A stretch of DNA of 64,000 nt from positions 23,751,993 through 23,815,992 of the forward strand of contig NC_066851.1 in NCBI RefSeq assembly GCF_001640805.2, read 5' to 3'. Source of the stretch: Lates calcarifer (Eukaryota; Chordata; Actinopteri; Centropomidae). The translations under genes and the position numbers were made by a program. The notes beneath the pieces were generated by a model, which ran no database searches, was not told the DNA's origin, and saw nothing but the letters and a program-made list of their open reading frames with translations. Shown piece after piece: positions 59,471 to 64,000 of this stretch (the first letter of the stretch is position 1; each line of letters begins with the position of its first letter).

Positions 59471-59587
59471 TGCTGTCTGTCCTAATCTCCCTCACTCGCC
59501 CCCTTCGCCCTGTCTCCTGTCGCCCCCCCCCATTCTTCTCCCCCCACCTCCTCCTCCCTCTCTCATCTCCCTCTCATCCTCCTCAGT
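59330..59587 (+). repeat. Pyrimidine-rich tract with (TC)n
   Basis: About 257 bp C/T-rich on the plus strand including a (TC)n at 59441-59468, 160 bp after the purine tract. Confidence 0.83.
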
Positions 59588-59589
59588 GT

Positions 59590-59745
59590 AATGCAGGATA
59601 AAGACATTGGGATCACATATGGCCGAGTGGTAATGGCGGCGCGCCACTTAAATCCACTCATTTAAGTGCAAATCGGTGTCATTCTGAAGCCGCCGAGCAG
59701 ATGCTGGGCCATGTCAGCATAACTCGATGTGACCACTGCTGGCTT
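59590..59745. promoter_or_regulatory. Candidate conserved non-coding element
   Basis: gccgagtggtaatggcggcg, cgccacttaaatccactcat and ttaagtgcaaatcgg (two NKX-like CACTTAA/TTAAGTG cores). Confidence 0.28.
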
Positions 59746-59758
59746 AGAGTGTGGTGTG

Positions 59759-59789
<31 letters not shown>

Positions 59790-60362
59790 TGCACTCTGTA
59801 ACCCCCTATGGATTGTGATGAAAGTACCTGCTCCTTAAATGCAGAAAACAGATAAATTGATAGGCGATTATAGCGAGGGATTTGTGCACATGGGTCTGTT
59901 TTAAAGCTGTCTTATATACGTGTGTGTGTGTGTGTGTGTGTGTTTCATGTCCTGTGAACCCTGAATGTTACAAATAAAAAAGTAAAAAAGATGGAAGAAA
60001 GAAGAGGAAGAGAAGAATTACACAGATCATGAACATTTCATTTACATTACATTTATTCACAGAGGAGCAGCTGTGATGTCTGGAAACTTTCCATAGGAAA
60101 TAAAGGGGAATATGTGGAATCAGAGCAGAGATGTGTTTTTAACTTAAGCAGTTTCTTTTTCAACCAGCATCACACACACAGCAACGAATGAGCAGGAGAC
60201 AGTAAAGACAAACCAAACAAGAAGAAGAAGAATATAGGAAATCCAAATTTAAAAATCACATACATGAACACAGAATAAAGATAATAATAAAACGTTTTTT
60301 AAAAGCCTACAACTATAACTAACTAACAAATGTTTCCACTGTAACTAGTAATCATCAGACCA

Positions 60363-60397
60363 CCTGGTCCTGGTCCTGGTCCTGGTCCTGGTCCTGA
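60363..60397 (+). repeat. (CTGGTC)n hexanucleotide repeat
   Basis: About five perfect ctggtc units. Confidence 0.8.
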
Positions 60398-60924
60398 CAG
60401 AGGATCCAACAAACTCTCCAGATTAGTTTGCTCATGAGCTTGTAACAAACACAGATCTGTGAGGATCTGCTGCCTCCTCCTTTAATGAGAAACATTACAC
60501 GATCATCGTAGCTGATCGTACAGATAAAGCCTCTTCTATCATATGTTTTATCTCTTCCCACAGTATAAAAATGTTCCACATTCAAAACACAAAAATCAAC
60601 TAGTGCAGGAAAATCATCAGAGTTTGAAGCGACAGGTTTTCAGGCCCTGAACTTTGTGAACTTCTCCAGGTGAATTGTTTCCTGGTCAGGTGTGACATGT
60701 AGATGATTTCTAATTCAGTTTTTCCATCTAAATGAAGTTTCCCCCTGAAACTTAACCCAAACTTTAGTCTCTCAGCCCCTGAGGTACACACGATAAAGAA
60801 GCTCATTTTTATTCCGAGTCAGGGAGCAGGTCATATTTAAATCATAAATGTCATTATGGTTCACGTCTATCTATAATGGATCCACCATCAGAGGGGAGAT
60901 TAGCTGTGTGTGTCGTCTGTGGGG

Positions 60925-61065
60925 TTTTTTTTGGACTCGTTATTAGCGCCGTGATAACGCTGTTTAATTGTAATCATTATTTAGCTGCTGTGTCGTTTTG
61001 CGCTGCGGCTCGTTCTCTCCACATCATGAACAGCTGATAAAAGTTTAATGAAAGATGATTGTCGT
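60925..61065. promoter_or_regulatory. Candidate conserved non-coding element
   Basis: gactcgttattagcgccgtg, ataacgctgtttaattgtaa, tcattatttagctgctg and ataaaagtttaatg. Confidence 0.25.
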
Positions 61066-61424
61066 TTGGTTTTTGCTTCTATAATAACACCTGACACATC
61101 ACATCTAGTTTGCTTGTCTTTACATTTATTGTACTTTACTTTCCTCCAACCTGCCTTGTTTTACTTTCCTACATTTCCCAGAATGCATCTTGTATTGTAC
61201 TGAAAATATTAAATACATAAACAAAGGAACTTCCGGTGTGTAAGTCAGAACATGTAGTTACATTAGTGTCAACATGAAAACATCTGTGCAGTAAATAAAT
61301 ATTAACACCAACAAATCTCTGTAGTGTTTATGTTCAGAATTTAAGCCTGTTATGAATTAAAGCGATTTTAGCTTTTAGATCCAACCTAATTATAACAATA
61401 ATAATAATAATAATCCAATCCAAA

Positions 61425-61490
61425 CTACAGCGCCCTCTACTGGCCAGAATATTTCTGACTGGAGTAAAGGAGGAGGTCAGGTGACGTGGT
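61425..61490 (+). repeat. Short repeat family member (GTCAGGTGACG)
   Basis: cagcgccctctactggccag, then ctggagtaaaggaggaggtc and aggtgacgtgg. Partner of the 20.5 and 51.6 kb copies. Confidence 0.4.
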
Positions 61491-61586
61491 TACAGAAAGT
61501 CTGCGCTGTTTGTTCTTTGACACAAACCAAAAAAACAGATTTGAGAAAGGAAGAAAATCAGAAAGATGTGGTGGCTGAGAATCAGA

Positions 61587-61743
61587 CAGACAGGTAAACT
61601 CACAGACAGGTGAACACACAGACAGGTGAACACACAGACAGGTGAACACACAGACAGGTAAACTCACAGACAGGTGAACACACAGACAGGTAAACACACA
61701 GACAGGTGAACACACAGACAGGTGAACACACAGACAGGTGAAG
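61587..61743 (+). repeat. 16-bp minisatellite, unit CACAGACAGGTGAACA
   Basis: About nine near-perfect 16-bp units, some with gtaaactc in place of gtgaacac. It creates a repetitive minus-strand frame (61437-61754) rich in Cys, Val and Ser that I regard as artefactual. Confidence 0.85.
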
Positions 61744-61860
61744 CAGTGCTTCATAACTAAAGAATAAATGTCAGCTGAGTCTCCAACCTTTTCTTTTTTG
61801 TAGATGAAAACTGAGCGATGTATTAACTCTGTTGCTGATTATCATGGCCTTTAGGCCTTT

Positions 61861-61865
<5 letters not shown>

Positions 61866-61914
<49 letters not shown>

Positions 61915-62018
61915 GATCAATCGATAGTGTTTTTAATGGAACACATGGGCAGAGACAGGACGAGTGAAACAGCTCATGTTTCTCAATAGCCACTGTGAGA
62001 GTTTAGAGCCACACATGA

Positions 62019-62066
<48 letters not shown>
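61866..62066 (+). repeat. (TG)23 then (CA)23 pair
   Basis: (TG)n at 61866-61912 and (CA)n at about 62020-62066; complementary, 107 bp apart. Confidence 0.9.
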
Positions 62067-62069
<3 letters not shown>

Positions 62070-64000
62070 TGTCTGTACTGTACAGAAACACACAAAATGA
62101 CACACACACACACACACGGAGCTGCAGAATAACCAGGTAAGAAAACACATTAAAGAGCAAACAGGAATCTCATTTGTTTCTTATCCAGAAATGAAACTTT
62201 TCAAACGGGCCTTGAACACATCACGAGGCTGCCTGGTGTTCGAGGCGTCGCTGCTCCATGATGGAGGGCAGCAGGTCCTCCATACAGCCCTGTCTGCAAC
62301 CCCATCATCTCCTCCTCCTCCATCTCTCCATCATCAGTTGTTTTATTCCATTAAATAACTTCCTCCGTCCCCCGGCTCCTGACGCTCTCTTTCTGTTCTC
62401 ACTCCTTCCCATCGTCCCTCCTCCGTCCTGTCTTCCTCCGCCAGCGTCCTCTTCTTAATGTCCGTCCGTCTCTATCACAAAGTCCGTGCCCGACAGAAAG
62501 TCAGCTGCGCAGGATTGTCACAAACTTTTTCTCACTCATGCTCATCCTAACGAAGCTTCAGAACTTTGACCTTTCCTCATGTTTCTGACTAAAAAAGACG
62601 CCAAAATCCAGATAAGAGAAAAGAGGAGCTGATAAAAATGCAGACAGCCTCATCTCTGCCGCCTTCGATTATTACCTCTGAGCAAAACACCTCCTCTATC
62701 CTCACAGATTTCTCCTGAATCCACCAGAATCCGTTTCTTAATAAGGCAAGGAGTCAAACAAAAAGGACCAAAGATATTCAAACCCACAACCTTCAGGTCG
62801 GCTTTGTCCTCCAAACGAAGATCTAAGAACTGAGTCAAAGGATACAAACACAAAACATGAGAAACTACTCATAATGAAAATGACAATAAATAGTCAGAGG
62901 AGACGTTTTTTACCTTTTGTCTTATTTTAACAACGTTTCTGATCAAAAATCATCGGGAATGATATTTCGACTTGCATAATAGAATATCTGTGATTGGCTT
63001 GTAGACATCCAATCAAATAAGTTTGTGCATTGGGGTGGAGTCAGGTGACAGTAATTATAGATCTAGACATCCTAGAAAAGTTACGTCCATTGGTGTGGTC
63101 AGAGGATCTGAACGGGTTGAAATATTTCTCGTTCGTTTTGAGTGTAATTTGACAAAATTCCAGTGTTTATTAACCATTACCCATAACAGTGAGGATGATG
63201 ATATTCACAGAGGTCATCCAAGTGTCTGATACTCTATATGTGACATTATTTTTCTTTACGAATCTGTGCCTGATTCAGGAAGGCTAAACTTGCCACTGAA
63301 AAAAGTTTCCTCTCCAGACTCACAGAGAGAAATCACACGTCAAAACAAAATTACAGCTCAAAATGACCAGGAGTTCGATTGGTGCAGGATTAGTGTTATC
63401 AGGCGAGCTGTCTGCAGCCAGGTATGGGGGGTAATTTGTGCCAAAAGTTTAAATTAAAATCACGAAAAAGAATTGCTGCAATTACTGCAAATCACTGGAC
63501 GTCTCAGGTGATGTTCGCGCTGAAAGACGTGCAGACAGAGACGGAAAGAGACGGACAGTTACCAGGCTTTTCTTCAACCAAGAACCACTTGAAAGCTTTT
63601 TTTTTTCTATGAATATGATGCGTTTATGTGCCGATTCGTGGAGGTGTGGTGCATCAACAGAGAGAGAGAGAGGGCAGCTGTGTTTGGTTTCACAGTTTTT
63701 GTTTTTTAAGCAGACGACTCGTGAACAGTTTCTGTGCATGACCACAACCAGAGAGACAGGAAGTCCCAGACATTAATCTCTAATGTCACAGAGAGCAGAG
63801 AGGAGGAAGAAGAAAACACGATGGATGTGACGGTGAGAGGGCGGAGGTGATTTTCCAGAGATCAGGGAGCGTTTTCTGCTGCACTCGATTCAACAGTTCA
63901 AACTTTGAATGAGTTCACGGAAAAACACCTGTACAGGTTATTAGTGAAGGTGTGTGTGTTCACACTTTTTAGTTTCTTTAAGGCATCTTTGAACCCTGAA

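Noticed and set aside
61437..61754. 105-codon minus frame with repeating VFTCLCVHLS units
   Set aside because: Translation of a 16-bp minisatellite; periodic by construction.

Overview
This window is vertebrate, almost certainly teleost fish, genomic DNA. The evidence is two spliced coding exons with canonical splice sites, very dense (CA)n/(TG)n microsatellites, and several interspersed repeats of types I know from ray-finned fish. The species cannot be named from the sequence alone.

The window is nearly all intron of one plus-strand gene, a bHLH-PAS transcription factor that I read as npas3 (npas1 is the alternative). Only two consecutive exons fall inside it. Exon A (17078-17160) encodes the linker after the bHLH domain, and exon B (46087-46176) encodes the start of PAS-A. 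They join in phase 0 across a 28.9 kb intron. The flanking introns run off both ends, at least 17.1 kb upstream and 17.8 kb downstream. No bHLH exon and no exon for the rest of PAS-A was found.

Nested in the large intron on the opposite strand is the only long open reading frame, 35838-37349. It is an uninterrupted 503-residue coiled-coil protein that resembles the outer dynein arm docking subunit ODAD3 (CCDC151). Vertebrate ODAD3 genes are multi-exon, so a single-exon copy inside a neural transcription factor gene suggests a retained retrogene. I found no functional link between the two genes.

The rest is intronic. It holds five copies of a long-arm foldback (palindromic) element with a short hAT-end-like core in either orientation, a near-identical 270-280 bp repeat pair, a 287 bp element with TTAA ends, a SINE-like relic and several older repeat pairs. 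It also has degenerate minisatellites, very long dinucleotide tracts, poly-G runs and kilobase-scale purine/pyrimidine tracts. Between these lie AT-rich segments with homeodomain and octamer motifs that look like conserved non-coding elements; only a cross-species alignment could confirm them. The splice acceptor of exon A directly abuts a (TG)16 tract, recalling the UG-repeat control of CFTR exon 9.

Most other open frames come from dinucleotide repeats or purine/pyrimidine tracts and are not reported as genes.
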